Shown: piece by piece, positions 1-7,868 of the stretch
Numbering within the stretch: position 1 is the first letter of the stretch
Layout of the letters: each line of letters starts with the position of its first letter
NCBI GenBank assembly: GCA_022824205.1
Contig: JAJEAI010000093.1
Span: forward strand, 1 to 54,815
Direction of reading: 5' to 3'
Origin: Candidatus Binatia bacterium
Lineage (GTDB): Bacteria; Desulfobacterota; Binatia; UBA9968; JAJDTQ01
DNA: 54,815 bases
Notes under the pieces: model-generated
Told to the model about the DNA's origin: nothing
The model's input: only the letters and a program-made list of their open reading frames with translations
Databases searched by the model: none
Program-made: the position numbers and the translations under genes

Positions 1-117
1 CGCTCAGGACGAACGGTTGTAGACCCACGTTCGTATCGGTCGCGGGGCCTGCGTTCGTATCGGTCGCGGGACGCCGTACCGTTCATCCCGAGGTTACACC
101 ACCGTTCGTCCTGAGCG
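1..117. repeat. Inverted pair of a dispersed palindromic repeat plus 19-bp direct repeat
   Basis: A 16-bp sequence at 1-16 (CGCTCAGGACGAACGG) recurs as its exact reverse complement at 102-117. The right copy runs on into GTAGCGGAGCGAAGTCGAAGG, a form typical of dispersed intergenic repeats in GC-rich environmental genomes. Between the arms a 19-bp unit (CGTTCGTATCGGTCGCGGG) is directly repeated at 28-46 and 52-70. No gene is visible in 1-170. It lies just past the 3' end of lysY and could act as a transcription or mRNA-end structure, though no U-tract follows it. Confidence 0.7.
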
Positions 118-170
118 TAGCGGAGCGAAGTCGAAGGACGCCATTCCAACTCAATCAAGCTTCTCCGGCT

Positions 171-1217
171 CTACGGATGCAGCCCCGGGAACTCGAGGCC
201 CAGGGCTTCCTCGAAGCCGTTCATGAGGTTGAACGCCTGGACCGCCTGCCCGGAGGCACCTTTCATGAGGTTGTCCAGGGCGCTCATCACCACCAGCCGG
301 TCCGACCCCTTCTCCTTCTGGAAGCCCACGTCGCAGTAGTTGGTGCCGCTCAGCAGCTTGGGCTCGGGGTAGCGGTAGATGCCGTCGGCCTCCTTGACGA
401 TGCGGAGAAAGGGCTCCTTGCCGTAGACCTCGCGGTAGATCTTCCACACGTCCTTCTCTTCGAGCGGCTCGCGCAGGAACAGGTGACAGGTGGCCAGGAC
501 CCCCCGCACCATCTCGATGGAGGTGGCGGAGAAGTATACGCGGATGGTCTGGCCGAAGCCCAGCTCCTGGTAGATCTCCGCGCAGTGGCGGTGCATCGTG
601 GGCATGAACGAGCGCACCACGCCGCTGCGCTCCGGGTGGTGCGAAGCGTCGCTGGCGGCATTGCCGCCTTCGCTGGAGCCCACCTTTACTTCCACCACCG
701 TGCGCTCCGGGTCCGCCAACCCCTTCTTGAAGAACGGGTAGAGCGCGAGGATGGTGGCGGTGGCATTGCAGCCGGCGCCGGTTACCAGGCTCGCGCCGCG
801 AATCTCCTCGCGATGCAACTCGGGGACGCCGTACACGAACTCCGTCATGAGATCCGGCCGTGCGTGCGGCTTGCCGTACCAGCGCTGGTACTCGCCCGGG
901 TCGTTCAGCCGGAAGTCGGCGCTCAGGTCGATGAGCCTGGGAGCCAGCGCCCGGAAAGCGTCGATGTGCTCCATGGCGCGGCCATGGGGCAGGCACAGGA
1001 ACAGCAGGTCGCAGGGCTTCAACTCATCCATGCGGCAGAAGCGGAGCTGCGTGCGTTTGCGCAGGTTGGGATGGGCCTTGGACGCGAACTTCCCGGCGAA
1101 GCGTTCCGACGTGACCTCGCACACTTCGACCCGCGGGTGCGCCAGCAGAAGGCGCAACAGCTCGCCGCCGGAATAGCCCGACGCCCCGACGATGGAAACC
1201 TTCAGCTTGTCCGCCAC
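171..1217 (-). CDS. lysY: LysY/ArgC-type LysW-aminoadipate (or glutamate) semialdehyde-forming reductase
   Basis: This 348-aa NAD(P)-dependent reductase should reduce the phosphorylated side-chain carboxylate of a LysW-bound (or N-acetylated) amino acid to the semialdehyde. The N-terminal Rossmann motif GASGYSGGE is at 11-19. The catalytic cysteine is Cys150 in GAGCNATA, the form seen in LysY rather than the NPGCYPT of classical ArgC. The segment ASHHPERSG and the following MPTMHRH supply the substrate-binding residues. Translation starts at a GTG with GGAAAGGAA about 12 nt upstream. It lies downstream of lysX and lysW on the same strand, which favours the LysY assignment. No kinase (lysZ), aminotransferase (lysJ) or deacylase (lysK) is nearby, so lysine versus ornithine synthesis cannot be decided here. 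Confidence 0.88.
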   Translation of the reverse strand: MADKLKVSIVGASGYSGGELLRLLLAHPRVEVCEVTSERFAGKFASKAHPNLRKRTQLRFCRMDELKPCDLLFLCLPHGRAMEHIDAFRALAPRLIDLSADFRLNDPGEYQRWYGKPHARPDLMTEFVYGVPELHREEIRGASLVTGAGCNATATILALYPFFKKGLADPERTVVEVKVGSSEGGNAASDASHHPERSGVVRSFMPTMHRHCAEIYQELGFGQTIRVYFSATSIEMVRGVLATCHLFLREPLEEKDVWKIYREVYGKEPFLRIVKEADGIYRYPEPKLLSGTNYCDVGFQKEKGSDRLVVMSALDNLMKGASGQAVQAFNLMNGFEEALGLEFPGLHP

Positions 1218-1226
1218 GACTGGCGT

Positions 1227-1314
1227 ATTCCTTTCCGATCCATGCTCATCATGAAACGTCCGGATGTCGATATCGGTGCCGGCGTCTGCAAGGACGCATT
1301 CCTTTCCGATCCAT
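1227..1314. repeat. 17-bp direct repeat in the lysX-lysY gap
   Basis: ATTCCTTTCCGATCCAT occurs at 1227-1243 and again at 1298-1314, 71 bp apart. Read on the minus strand it contains GGAAAGGAAT, and the copy nearer lysY supplies its apparent ribosome-binding site. The spacing looks like a short tandem duplication of the leader region. The 126-bp gap holds nothing else recognisable. Confidence 0.6.
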
Positions 1315-1343
1315 ACCCATGTTGAAACCCCGTCGCCGGACCG

Positions 1344-2216
1344 TCAGGCCGCGCCCCTCCGTTCCTGTTCCTCCCGGCCCACCCTGAGCACGTGCTCGAC
1401 CACAAGGCCGGGGATGTTGACGCCGGTGGTATCGATGCTGTTGCGGAACTCCATGGTGTAGTTGACCTCGTTCACCAGCAGGCCGGCCGGAGTCTCGAAC
1501 AGGTCCACGGCCACGACGCCGCCTCCCACCGCGCGGCCTGCACGCACCGAGAGGTCGCGCAACTCGTCGGTCACCGGGCAGTTCTCGGCGCGTCCGCCCC
1601 GCGCCGTGTTGGTGATCCAGTGGTCGCTGTAGCGATAAATGGCCGCGACGCACTCGTCGCCGATGACGAAGCTGCGGATGTCGCGTTTCGCCTTCTCGAC
1701 GTACTCCTGGATGTAGAAGATGGAGTGATGGTAGGAGCCCAGGATCGCCTTGTGCTCCAGGATCGTCTCCGCCGCGTCGCGGTCGTTGACCTTGGCCAGG
1801 AGCCGGCCCCAGGAGCCCACCGCGGGCTTGAGCACCACCGGGTAGCCCATCTCCTCGATCGCCTCCAGCGTGGACTCCTCGGTGAAGGCGATACGCACTT
1901 CGGGCTGGGGCACGCCGTGCTCCCGCAGGTGCACCGAGGTGAGGATCTTGTCGCCGCACACGGTGGCCACCCCTGAAGAGTTGACGCAGCGCACGCCGGC
2001 GCTCTCGAACAGCCGCAGGCCGTGCAGCGCCCGGGAGTGGTTGATGCACCGTTCCAGAAGCACGTCCACGTCGAAACGGTCCCGCCCCAGGTTGAACGAC
2101 AGCTTGCGGTCGTCGATCATTTGAAGCTCCACGCCGGAATGCTTCCGGAACTCCTTGATCAGGAGCTTCTCCTCGGGCCGGACCAGTGAATGCAGCAGAC
2201 CGATCTTCAAGCTCAT
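1344..2216 (-). CDS. lysX: LysX, ATP-grasp ligase attaching alpha-aminoadipate to LysW
   Basis: This 290-aa RimK-type ATP-grasp ligase joins the amino group of alpha-aminoadipate (or glutamate) to the C-terminal glutamate of LysW. The ATP-grasp lysine segment [14 protein letters not shown] is at about 125-138. The substrate region [13 protein letters not shown] is at 202-214, and [12 protein letters not shown], which carries metal ligands, is at 246-257. As I recall them, these segments are close to Thermus LysX. The start was placed at the ATG that overlaps the lysW stop codon (ATGA), so the two genes are translationally coupled. Length is normal for the family. Enzymes of this family can be bifunctional for aminoadipate and glutamate, so the pathway is not proven. 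Confidence 0.92.
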   Translation of the reverse strand: MSLKIGLLHSLVRPEEKLLIKEFRKHSGVELQMIDDRKLSFNLGRDRFDVDVLLERCINHSRALHGLRLFESAGVRCVNSSGVATVCGDKILTSVHLREHGVPQPEVRIAFTEESTLEAIEEMGYPVVLKPAVGSWGRLLAKVNDRDAAETILEHKAILGSYHHSIFYIQEYVEKAKRDIRSFVIGDECVAAIYRYSDHWITNTARGGRAENCPVTDELRDLSVRAGRAVGGGVVAVDLFETPAGLLVNEVNYTMEFRNSIDTTGVNIPGLVVEHVLRVGREEQERRGAA

Positions 2217-2377
2217 TCCCCCCAGTCTTCCTCTTCCGAGGGCGCCTCGGCTACTTCCGGCGGATCGAGGCTGGTGACCTCCAACTCGGTGCCGCAGTCG
2301 GCACAGGTGATCAGCTCGCCCGCCACCGCGTCCTCCTCCAACTCGAACTCCGCACCGCAAACGGGGCATTCAACCAT
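2213..2377 (-). CDS. lysW: LysW amino-group carrier protein
   Basis: This 54-aa acidic carrier protein holds the pathway intermediate on its C-terminal glutamate, protecting the amino group instead of acetylation. The two zinc-binding pairs CPVC (4-7) and CADC (25-28) form the N-terminal ribbon. The protein ends in EDWGE, the signature to which LysX ligates the substrate. The Met beginning [10 protein letters not shown] was chosen because the longer reading frame only extends into repeat sequence. Its stop overlaps the lysX start by 4 bp. It is the first gene of the lysW-lysX-lysY set. Confidence 0.95.
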   Translation of the reverse strand: MVECPVCGAEFELEEDAVAGELITCADCGTELEVTSLDPPEVAEAPSEEEDWGE

Positions 2378-2500
2378 CGACGGATACCTCCCTGTGGTGT
2401 GTGTCATCCATTCCGTTGGACACGAGAACCGCGCTGACGCCCATGTAGTCATTCCCACCGTCATTCCCGCGCCCATACCGTCTCTCCGCGTGCCTCAAGT

Positions 2501-2568
2501 CGTCACCGCCGGCCCCCAAACCGTCATTCCCGCTTTCGCGGGAATGACGGTCTGGGGGCCGGGTGACG
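2501..2568. repeat. 68-bp palindromic hairpin of the CATTCCCGC/GCGGGAATG family
   Basis: The left arm, about 2501-2533, pairs with the right arm, about 2538-2568; the core is CCGTCATTCCCGC, a TTTC loop, and GCGGGAATGACGG. The arms extend outward through CCGGCCCCC/GGGGGCCGG-like sequence, giving a very stable cruciform or RNA hairpin. Related cores recur near 4217, 4291, 14499 and 14570. It sits upstream of lysW between minus-strand genes. Confidence 0.85.
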
Positions 2569-2605
2569 ATATGGGGCGCCGAGGCGGTCCCACGGGGCGC
2601 CATGG

Positions 2606-2750
2606 CACATTGCCATGGAATACCGGGGCGTTCCCTATGTGGAGCGCCGGGCACATTTCCATGGCATAACGGGGCGTTCCCCGTGGAGCGTCGGGGCATA
2701 CTTCCGTGGAGTGCCGGGACATTCCATGGGGCCAGGGACATTCCATGGGG
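2606..2750. repeat. Degenerate tandem repeat array in the lysW upstream gap
   Basis: A 30-bp unit at 2606-2635 recurs at 2652-2681 with three mismatches, 46 bp apart; both contain CCATGG and CGGGGCGTTCCC. A 16-bp unit (GGGACATTCCATGGGG) is then repeated at 2716-2731 and 2735-2750. Variants of TGGAGCGCCGGG intervene. No conserved protein is encoded. With the hairpin at 2501-2568 this fills the 404-bp gap between lysW and the aminotransferase gene. Confidence 0.75.
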
Positions 2751-2781
2751 CGCTCGATGCATTTCGACCCACGCGGATTCG

Positions 2782-4167
2782 TTACGACCGCACGGTCCGC
2801 GCGACCGTGGCGACGGCGTTCCGCAGGACCGTGACGATGTCGTCGATCTGTTCCTTCGTGACCACCAGTGGCGGGCACACGGCCAGGGCGTGGGTGCCGC
2901 ACACCCGCAGCAGGAGGCCGTTGGCGAGGCACTCGTCGTAGACCTGCCGGGGCACCTGCTGTTCCGGATCGAAGGGCTCGCGAGTCGCCTTGTCCCGCAC
3001 CAGTTCCACCGCGGCGATGAGCCCGCGCCCGCGTACCTGGCCCACCATGGGCAGTTCCAAAAGCGTCCGCAGCCGCTCCTGCAGGTAGCCGCCCACCTTC
3101 GCCGCCCGCTCCACCAGGCGCTCCCGCTCGATGATGTCCAGGTTGGCCAGCGCCGCGGCGCACACCACGGGATGCCCGGTGTAGGTGTAGCCGTGGTAGA
3201 ACGCGTCGTCGGCCTTGGCCAGGAGCGTCTGGTAGATCTCCTCGCGGAACAGCATGGCGCCCAGCGGCAAGTAGCCGCTGGTGATGCCCTTGGCGGTGAT
3301 CAGAATGTCCGGGGTCACGCCCTCGCCCGCGCACGCGAACAGGCTGCCGGTGCGCCCGAACCCGGTGATGACCTCGTCGCAGACCATCAGGATGCCGTGC
3401 CGGTCGCAGATCTCCCGGATGCGCGCGAGCCAGCCCTCCGGCGGCACGATGACGCCGCCCACGCCCTGCACCGGCTCGGCGACGAAGGCCGCGATGGCGC
3501 CGGCGCCTTCCCGCTCCACCAGCCCCTCCAACTCGTCGGCGCAAGCCAGGCGGCAGTCCGGCCAGGTCTTCCCCAGCTCGCAGCGGTAGCAGTGGGGCCG
3601 CGCCATGTGGTGCACGTCGGGCAGGCCCGGCTCCATCTGCTTGTTGAAGAGCGGGATGCCGGTGAGCATGGCGGCGCCGCTGGAAGAGCCGTGGTAGCCC
3701 TGGTTGAGCGTCACGAATCGCGTCCGGCCGGGCTGGCCTTTTGCCTTCCAGTAGTCCCGCACCAAGCGGATCATGCTTTCGTTGGACTCGGAGCCGCCGG
3801 AGGTGAACACCACGCGCGTGAGCCCCTCGGGCGCCATCTCCGCGAGACGGGATGCCAGCCGGACGGTGGGCTCGGACGTGGGGCCGATGAGCGTGGGCGC
3901 GTACGCGAGGCGGTCCATCTGTTCCGCGACGGCACGGGTGATCTCCTTCCGGCCGTGGCCGACGTGGACGTTCCACAGAGTGGAGAGACCGTCGATGTAG
4001 CGCTTGCCCAGCGAGTCCCAGAGGTAGACCCCTTCGGAGCGCACGAACACCGGGACGCCGTCCGCCTGGTGTCGCGACAGCGGCACGAAGCCGTGGACGA
4101 GATGGTCGCGGTCGGCGCGGCTCATGGCCGCGGCACGTTCGAGGTCAACGGGGTCTTGGGTACTCAT
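2782..4167 (-). CDS. Class III PLP-dependent omega-aminotransferase
   Basis: This 461-aa fold-type I aminotransferase probably transfers an omega-amino group (taurine, beta-alanine or a diamine-type donor) to pyruvate or a related keto acid. The PLP-binding aspartate is in CDEVITGFGRTG, and the Schiff-base lysine is in ITAKGITSGYLPLGA. The N-terminal segment IDGLSTLWNVHVGHG is typical of the taurine/omega-amino acid:pyruvate group. The second of two adjacent ATGs was taken as start; GGAG lies 7 nt upstream, and the ATG at 4170 is equally possible. It is about 60 residues longer than ArgD/LysJ enzymes and separated from lysW by repeats, so it is probably not the LysJ of the adjacent operon. 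The substrate is unknown. Confidence 0.85.
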   Translation of the reverse strand: MSTQDPVDLERAAAMSRADRDHLVHGFVPLSRHQADGVPVFVRSEGVYLWDSLGKRYIDGLSTLWNVHVGHGRKEITRAVAEQMDRLAYAPTLIGPTSEPTVRLASRLAEMAPEGLTRVVFTSGGSESNESMIRLVRDYWKAKGQPGRTRFVTLNQGYHGSSSGAAMLTGIPLFNKQMEPGLPDVHHMARPHCYRCELGKTWPDCRLACADELEGLVEREGAGAIAAFVAEPVQGVGGVIVPPEGWLARIREICDRHGILMVCDEVITGFGRTGSLFACAGEGVTPDILITAKGITSGYLPLGAMLFREEIYQTLLAKADDAFYHGYTYTGHPVVCAAALANLDIIERERLVERAAKVGGYLQERLRTLLELPMVGQVRGRGLIAAVELVRDKATREPFDPEQQVPRQVYDECLANGLLLRVCGTHALAVCPPLVVTKEQIDDIVTVLRNAVATVARTVRS

Positions 4168-4210
4168 CATCCAGCTCCGAAGTGTCATTATCTGGAAACA
4201 GCACCGCCAC

Positions 4211-4322
4211 CCGAATCGTCATTCCCGCGGAAGCGGGAATCCAGGGGCTGGGAGGGGCCATACGATCGTATTCCCCGCTGCACCACCCCCGGATTCCCGC
4301 TTCCGCGGGAATGACGGTTCGG
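4211..4322. repeat. 112-bp MITE-like inverted-repeat element
   Basis: Arms of about 26 bp face each other at 4217-4242 (CGTCATTCCCGCGGAAGCGG and on) and 4291-4316, each itself a small palindrome. The ends extend to CCGAA (4211) and TTCGG (4322). The centre contains the palindrome TACGATCGTA at 4261-4270. A partial arm follows at 4371-4384. A 13-bp direct repeat, TTGACACAGCCTG, lies at 4356-4368 and 4412-4424. Together these fill the 320-bp gap upstream of the aminotransferase gene. No coding potential is visible. Confidence 0.8.
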
Positions 4323-4490
4323 GGTGGCCGTGCCATTCCGTGTTCGTCTGGTGTTTTGACACAGCCTGTTCCGCGGGAATGACGTTCTGTGACGTGGTCG
4401 CCTCATGAGTATTGACACAGCCTGGAAAGCGCGCATGACGGGTTAGTGGACCAGGAATTTCGCGTCCGCGTTGCCTCCACCGCCGGGGCA

Positions 4491-5537
4491 TTACAGCCCG
4501 TAATAACGCTTGGGGTTGTCGCTCAAGATCTTCTTGCGCAGTTCCGGGCTCACGTCCTCGCGCGCGAAGAAGTCCGGCAAGTCGTGGAAGAACTCCGAGC
4601 GCGCGCGTTCGTGGGGGTAGTCCGAGGCCCACAGCACCTGGTCCCCGCCGAGCCGCTCCAGCACGTAGGGAAGCGCCTTCTCGTCCACCTCGCAGGTGAA
4701 GAAGATGTTGCCGCCGCGGATGATGTCGCTGGGGCGTTGCTTCACGGTCAGCGAGCGGCCGCGCCGCTCCCAGTTCTCGTCCAGCGCGTCCATCATGAAC
4801 GGAACCCAGCCGGTGCCGCACTCGAGGTAGGCCACCCGCAGGTTGGGGAAGCGGTCGTACACGCCGGCGTTGATCATGCTCATGATCTGCACCATCTGCG
4901 GCATGGCGTGCTCCAGCGGACGCGCCTCGGCCAGGCTCTCGAACATGTCCAGGCCCAGGCCGGTCACCGGACCGCCGTGCACCGCCAGGGGACAGTCGAG
5001 ACGTTCGGCTTCGGCGTAGAGAGGATCGAACTGGCCTCCGCCGAGACCCACCAGCGGCGCCATTACCGACGGGATCACGCCGGCCACCATGCCCAGCTCG
5101 TCCACGCACCGGCGCAACTCCGCGACCGCGGCGTCGATGTCCTGCACCGGCAGCAGCGCCACGCCCTTGAGGCGATCCGACTGGCGGCCGAAGCAGTCGT
5201 ACAGCCAGTCGTTGTACGCCTGGGCCACGGCCACCGCCCAGCCCTTGTTGCGGATCTGGCCGTGGAACAGGGCGTTGCTGGGATAGAGGATGGTCTGGTC
5301 GATCTTCGACTCGTCCAGGAAGCTCAGCCAGTTGGCCGCGTCCGGCACCTCGGCCTTGTGGCGCGACGACATGCCGCGCATCCACCCGTCGGTGAGCGGA
5401 AAGAAGTAGTACTCGCGCGTCCAGTCCTTCTCGTTCCAGGGAGCCGGCAGGTAGCGGCGCAGGTCCTTGTCCTGGTCCACCACGTGGCCGTCGGCGTCGA
5501 TGATGTCGTGCTTCTGCTCCATCGGGAACTGGTCCAT
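4491..5537 (-). CDS. Amidohydrolase-2 family (PF04909) hydrolase/decarboxylase
   Basis: This 348-aa TIM-barrel metal enzyme belongs to the amidohydrolase-2 group, which includes ACMSD-type decarboxylases and lactonases. The N-terminal metal motif appears as DADGHV rather than strict HxH. GVALLPVQDIDAAVAELRR is a typical internal strand-helix, and ASDYPHERA near the C-terminus carries the metal aspartate. The ATG was chosen because GGAGGTTTCCC precedes it directly; the same leader precedes the paralogue at 51944. It lies 48 bp downstream of an aldehyde dehydrogenase gene on the same strand, so the two may act in sequence. The substrate is unknown. Confidence 0.85.
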   Translation of the reverse strand: MDQFPMEQKHDIIDADGHVVDQDKDLRRYLPAPWNEKDWTREYYFFPLTDGWMRGMSSRHKAEVPDAANWLSFLDESKIDQTILYPSNALFHGQIRNKGWAVAVAQAYNDWLYDCFGRQSDRLKGVALLPVQDIDAAVAELRRCVDELGMVAGVIPSVMAPLVGLGGGQFDPLYAEAERLDCPLAVHGGPVTGLGLDMFESLAEARPLEHAMPQMVQIMSMINAGVYDRFPNLRVAYLECGTGWVPFMMDALDENWERRGRSLTVKQRPSDIIRGGNIFFTCEVDEKALPYVLERLGGDQVLWASDYPHERARSEFFHDLPDFFAREDVSPELRKKILSDNPKRYYGL

Positions 5538-5585
5538 GGGAAACCTCCGTTGTCGGAAACCGTGGTCGCGCCGGCGCGGCACGCG

Positions 5586-7055
5586 TCAGCGGATCATCAG
5601 CCGCCCGGACTGGCCGGAGTAGTTGATGAAGACGGTCTTGAGCTCGGTAAAGAAGTTGACGCCCTCCTCGGACATCTCGCGCTCGCCCACGCCGGTGGAC
5701 TTGATGCCGCCGAAGGGAAGCTGGGCCTCGCCGCCCACGGTGGGCTCGTTCACGTGCACCATGCCGGTCTCCACCTCCTCGACGAAGCGCATGACCTTGT
5801 CCACGTCCTGGGTGAAGATGGAAGTGGTGAGGCCGAAGTCGACGGAGTTGGCGAACCGGATGGCCTCGTCCAGGTCCGAGGCCGCCGCCACCGACAGCAC
5901 CGGGCCGAAGATCTCCTCGCGGAAAATGCGCATGTCCGGCGTCACGTCGTCGAACACCGTGGGCTCGACGTAGTAGCCGTGGTCCAGCCCCTTGGGCGCG
6001 TTGCCGCCCGTCACCAGCCGGGCGCCCTCCTGCTTGCCGATCTCGATGTACTCCAGGTCGGTCTTCCACTGGCCCTCGTCCACCGCCGGCCCCATGTCCA
6101 CGTCCGCGTCCAGGCCCGAGCCCACGCGGATCTTCTTCGCGTGTTCCTCCAGCCGGGCCACCAGCTCGGCCCGGGTGTCGCCGATGGCGATGACCCGGGA
6201 AGTGGCGGTGCAGCGCTGGCCGGTGGAGCCGAAGGCGCCGTCCCGGATGGCCACCGCCGCCTTGTCGAGATCGCAGTCGGGCATGACGATGACCGCGTTC
6301 TTGCCGCCCATCTCGCAGGTGACCTTGGCGCCGCGGGAGGCGGCCTTGACGTAGAGGTCGCTGCCGATCTCGTTGGAGCCTGTGAACGACACCACCGGGA
6401 TGCGCCGGGAGTTGACGATGGTCTCGCCCACGTCGCCGCCGGAGCCCACCACCACGTTGAAGACGCCCTTGGGAAGACCGGCTTCCTCGTACACCTCCGC
6501 CAGGAGGCCCGCCGTGGCCGGGGTCAGGGACGCCGGCTTGAGCAGCACGGCGTTGCCCGCCACCAGCGCGGGGGCGGACTTCCACACCGGGATCGCCCAG
6601 GGAAAGTTCCACGGCGCGATGAGTCCCACCACCCCCATGGGCTGGCGGATGGTGTAGGTGAAGGTGTCGCGCGCCTCGGACGGCAGGGTCTTGCCGCCGA
6701 GCCGGTAGCCGGCGCCGGCGTTGTACTCCAGCAGCGAGATCCCCTTGAGCACCTCGCCCCGGGCCTCCTTGAAGATCTTCCCTTCCTCGCGGGTCATCAA
6801 CTCGGCGATCTCGTCCACGCGCCGGCGCGCAATGTCCGCGGCGCGCCAGATCACCCGGCCGCGCTCCGGTCCCGGCGTCTTGCGCCAACCCTGGAACGCC
6901 TCGGCGGCCGCGTCGATGGCGCGTTCCGTGTCCGCGGCCGTGGCCATGGGAAACTCCGCGATGACGTCGCGGGTATCCGCCGGATTGACGTTGCGGATGC
7001 GCCGCTCGGAATCCGGCTGGTACCATTCCCCGTTGATGAAAGAACCGGTTTGCAT
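5586..7055 (-). CDS. NAD(P)+-dependent aldehyde dehydrogenase
   Basis: This 489-aa ALDH-superfamily enzyme oxidises an aldehyde to the acid. APWNFP at 148-153 and FTGSNEIGS at 224-232 line the cofactor site. The general base is Glu248 in CEMGGKN, and the nucleophile is Cys282 in GQRCTATSR. The GQRCTATSR form and overall length recall alpha-ketoglutaric semialdehyde or related dehydrogenases. The start codon has AAGGAG six nucleotides upstream. It is cotranscribed with the downstream amidohydrolase. An intact active site is visible; the exact substrate is not. Confidence 0.9.
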   Translation of the reverse strand: MQTGSFINGEWYQPDSERRIRNVNPADTRDVIAEFPMATAADTERAIDAAAEAFQGWRKTPGPERGRVIWRAADIARRRVDEIAELMTREEGKIFKEARGEVLKGISLLEYNAGAGYRLGGKTLPSEARDTFTYTIRQPMGVVGLIAPWNFPWAIPVWKSAPALVAGNAVLLKPASLTPATAGLLAEVYEEAGLPKGVFNVVVGSGGDVGETIVNSRRIPVVSFTGSNEIGSDLYVKAASRGAKVTCEMGGKNAVIVMPDCDLDKAAVAIRDGAFGSTGQRCTATSRVIAIGDTRAELVARLEEHAKKIRVGSGLDADVDMGPAVDEGQWKTDLEYIEIGKQEGARLVTGGNAPKGLDHGYYVEPTVFDDVTPDMRIFREEIFGPVLSVAAASDLDEAIRFANSVDFGLTTSIFTQDVDKVMRFVEEVETGMVHVNEPTVGGEAQLPFGGIKSTGVGEREMSEEGVNFFTELKTVFINYSGQSGRLMIR

Positions 7056-7296
7056 GCGCGTCTCCTTGGAGCGGTGTGGTGCGCCTGTGGCGAATTCGGG
7101 CACGGGCGGGTTCGCAAAGCCGTCGCCGCGCCGGGTCGCAGAGTCCGTCGATGGCGAGCACTACCGCGTGGCTCTACGACGAAGGCCGCCCGCGTGGGGC
7201 GTGTGTCGGATTAAAAAAGACATGTGGTTCCGTGTCAAGCGTTCGTCCGCTTGTTGCGGCCTCGGCTTCGCGGCCTCTATACTCTCCGGTCGAGCG

Positions 7297-7812
7297 ATGA
7301 CGAAAGACATGAAGCAAGTCACCATCTATACCGACGGCGCCTGCATCGGGAACCCGGGTCCGGGAGGCTACGGCACCGTGCTCCTGTACAACACGGCCAC
7401 GCCTGCCCGCCGGGAGCTGAGCGGCGGCTACCGCAGGACCACCAACAACCGCATGGAGATCATGGCGGTGCTCGCCGGGCTCCGCTCCCTCAAGGAGCCG
7501 TGCCGGGTGACCCTCTACAGCGACTCCCGCTACGTGGTGGACGCCATGTCCAAGGGATGGGCCAAGAGCTGGCGCGCCAAGGGGTGGAGAAAGGGCGACA
7601 AGACCCCGGCCTTGAACCCCGACCTCTGGGCCGAGATGCTTGAGCTGTCCGAACGGCACGAGATCGAGTACCGCTGGGTCAGGGGCCACGCGGGCAACCT
7701 GGAGAACGAGCGTTGCGACGAACTCGCCGTGACCGCCGCGCGCGGCGCGGACTTGGCCCGGGACGAAGTCTACGAGCGGGGCCACCCCGTATCCAGCGGT
7801 CCGCGGCGCTGA
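7297..7812 (+). CDS. rnhA: Ribonuclease HI
   Basis: This 171-aa enzyme cleaves the RNA strand of RNA-DNA hybrids, removing primers and R-loops. All catalytic acids are present: Asp13 (YTDGACIGNPG), Glu54 (TNNRMEI), Asp76 (YSDSRYV) and Asp141 (NERCDELA), with His131 in the flexible loop. The basic handle KGWAKSWRAKGWRKGDK is intact. Starts at 7297 or 7309 are both possible; the first gives the normal length plus four residues. It is divergent from the aldehyde dehydrogenase gene across a 241-bp region that contains TTAAAAAAGACATG but no clear promoter. Confidence 0.95.
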   Translation: MTKDMKQVTIYTDGACIGNPGPGGYGTVLLYNTATPARRELSGGYRRTTNNRMEIMAVLAGLRSLKEPCRVTLYSDSRYVVDAMSKGWAKSWRAKGWRKGDKTPALNPDLWAEMLELSERHEIEYRWVRGHAGNLENERCDELAVTAARGADLARDEVYERGHPVSSGPRR

Positions 7813-7868
7813 CCGGGCACGCCCTATTCCCTTGAAATCTGTGCGGCTATCGCTCATATTTCGAGGCA

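Noticed and set aside
2606..2750. CRISPR array
   Set aside because: Units differ in length and spacing, spacers are not unique, and no cas genes are present. The 29445-29506 repeats are also too few.
2782..4167. LysJ aminotransferase of the lysine operon
   Set aside because: Length and motifs fit omega-amino acid:pyruvate aminotransferases; a 404-bp repeat-filled gap separates it from lysW.
4219..7214. Very long open frames opposite or out of phase with the aldehyde dehydrogenase and amidohydrolase genes (980 and 922 codons)
   Set aside because: They arise from GC-rich third-position bias; they have arginine/glycine-rich low-complexity translations and no homology, while real genes with motifs occupy the other frames.
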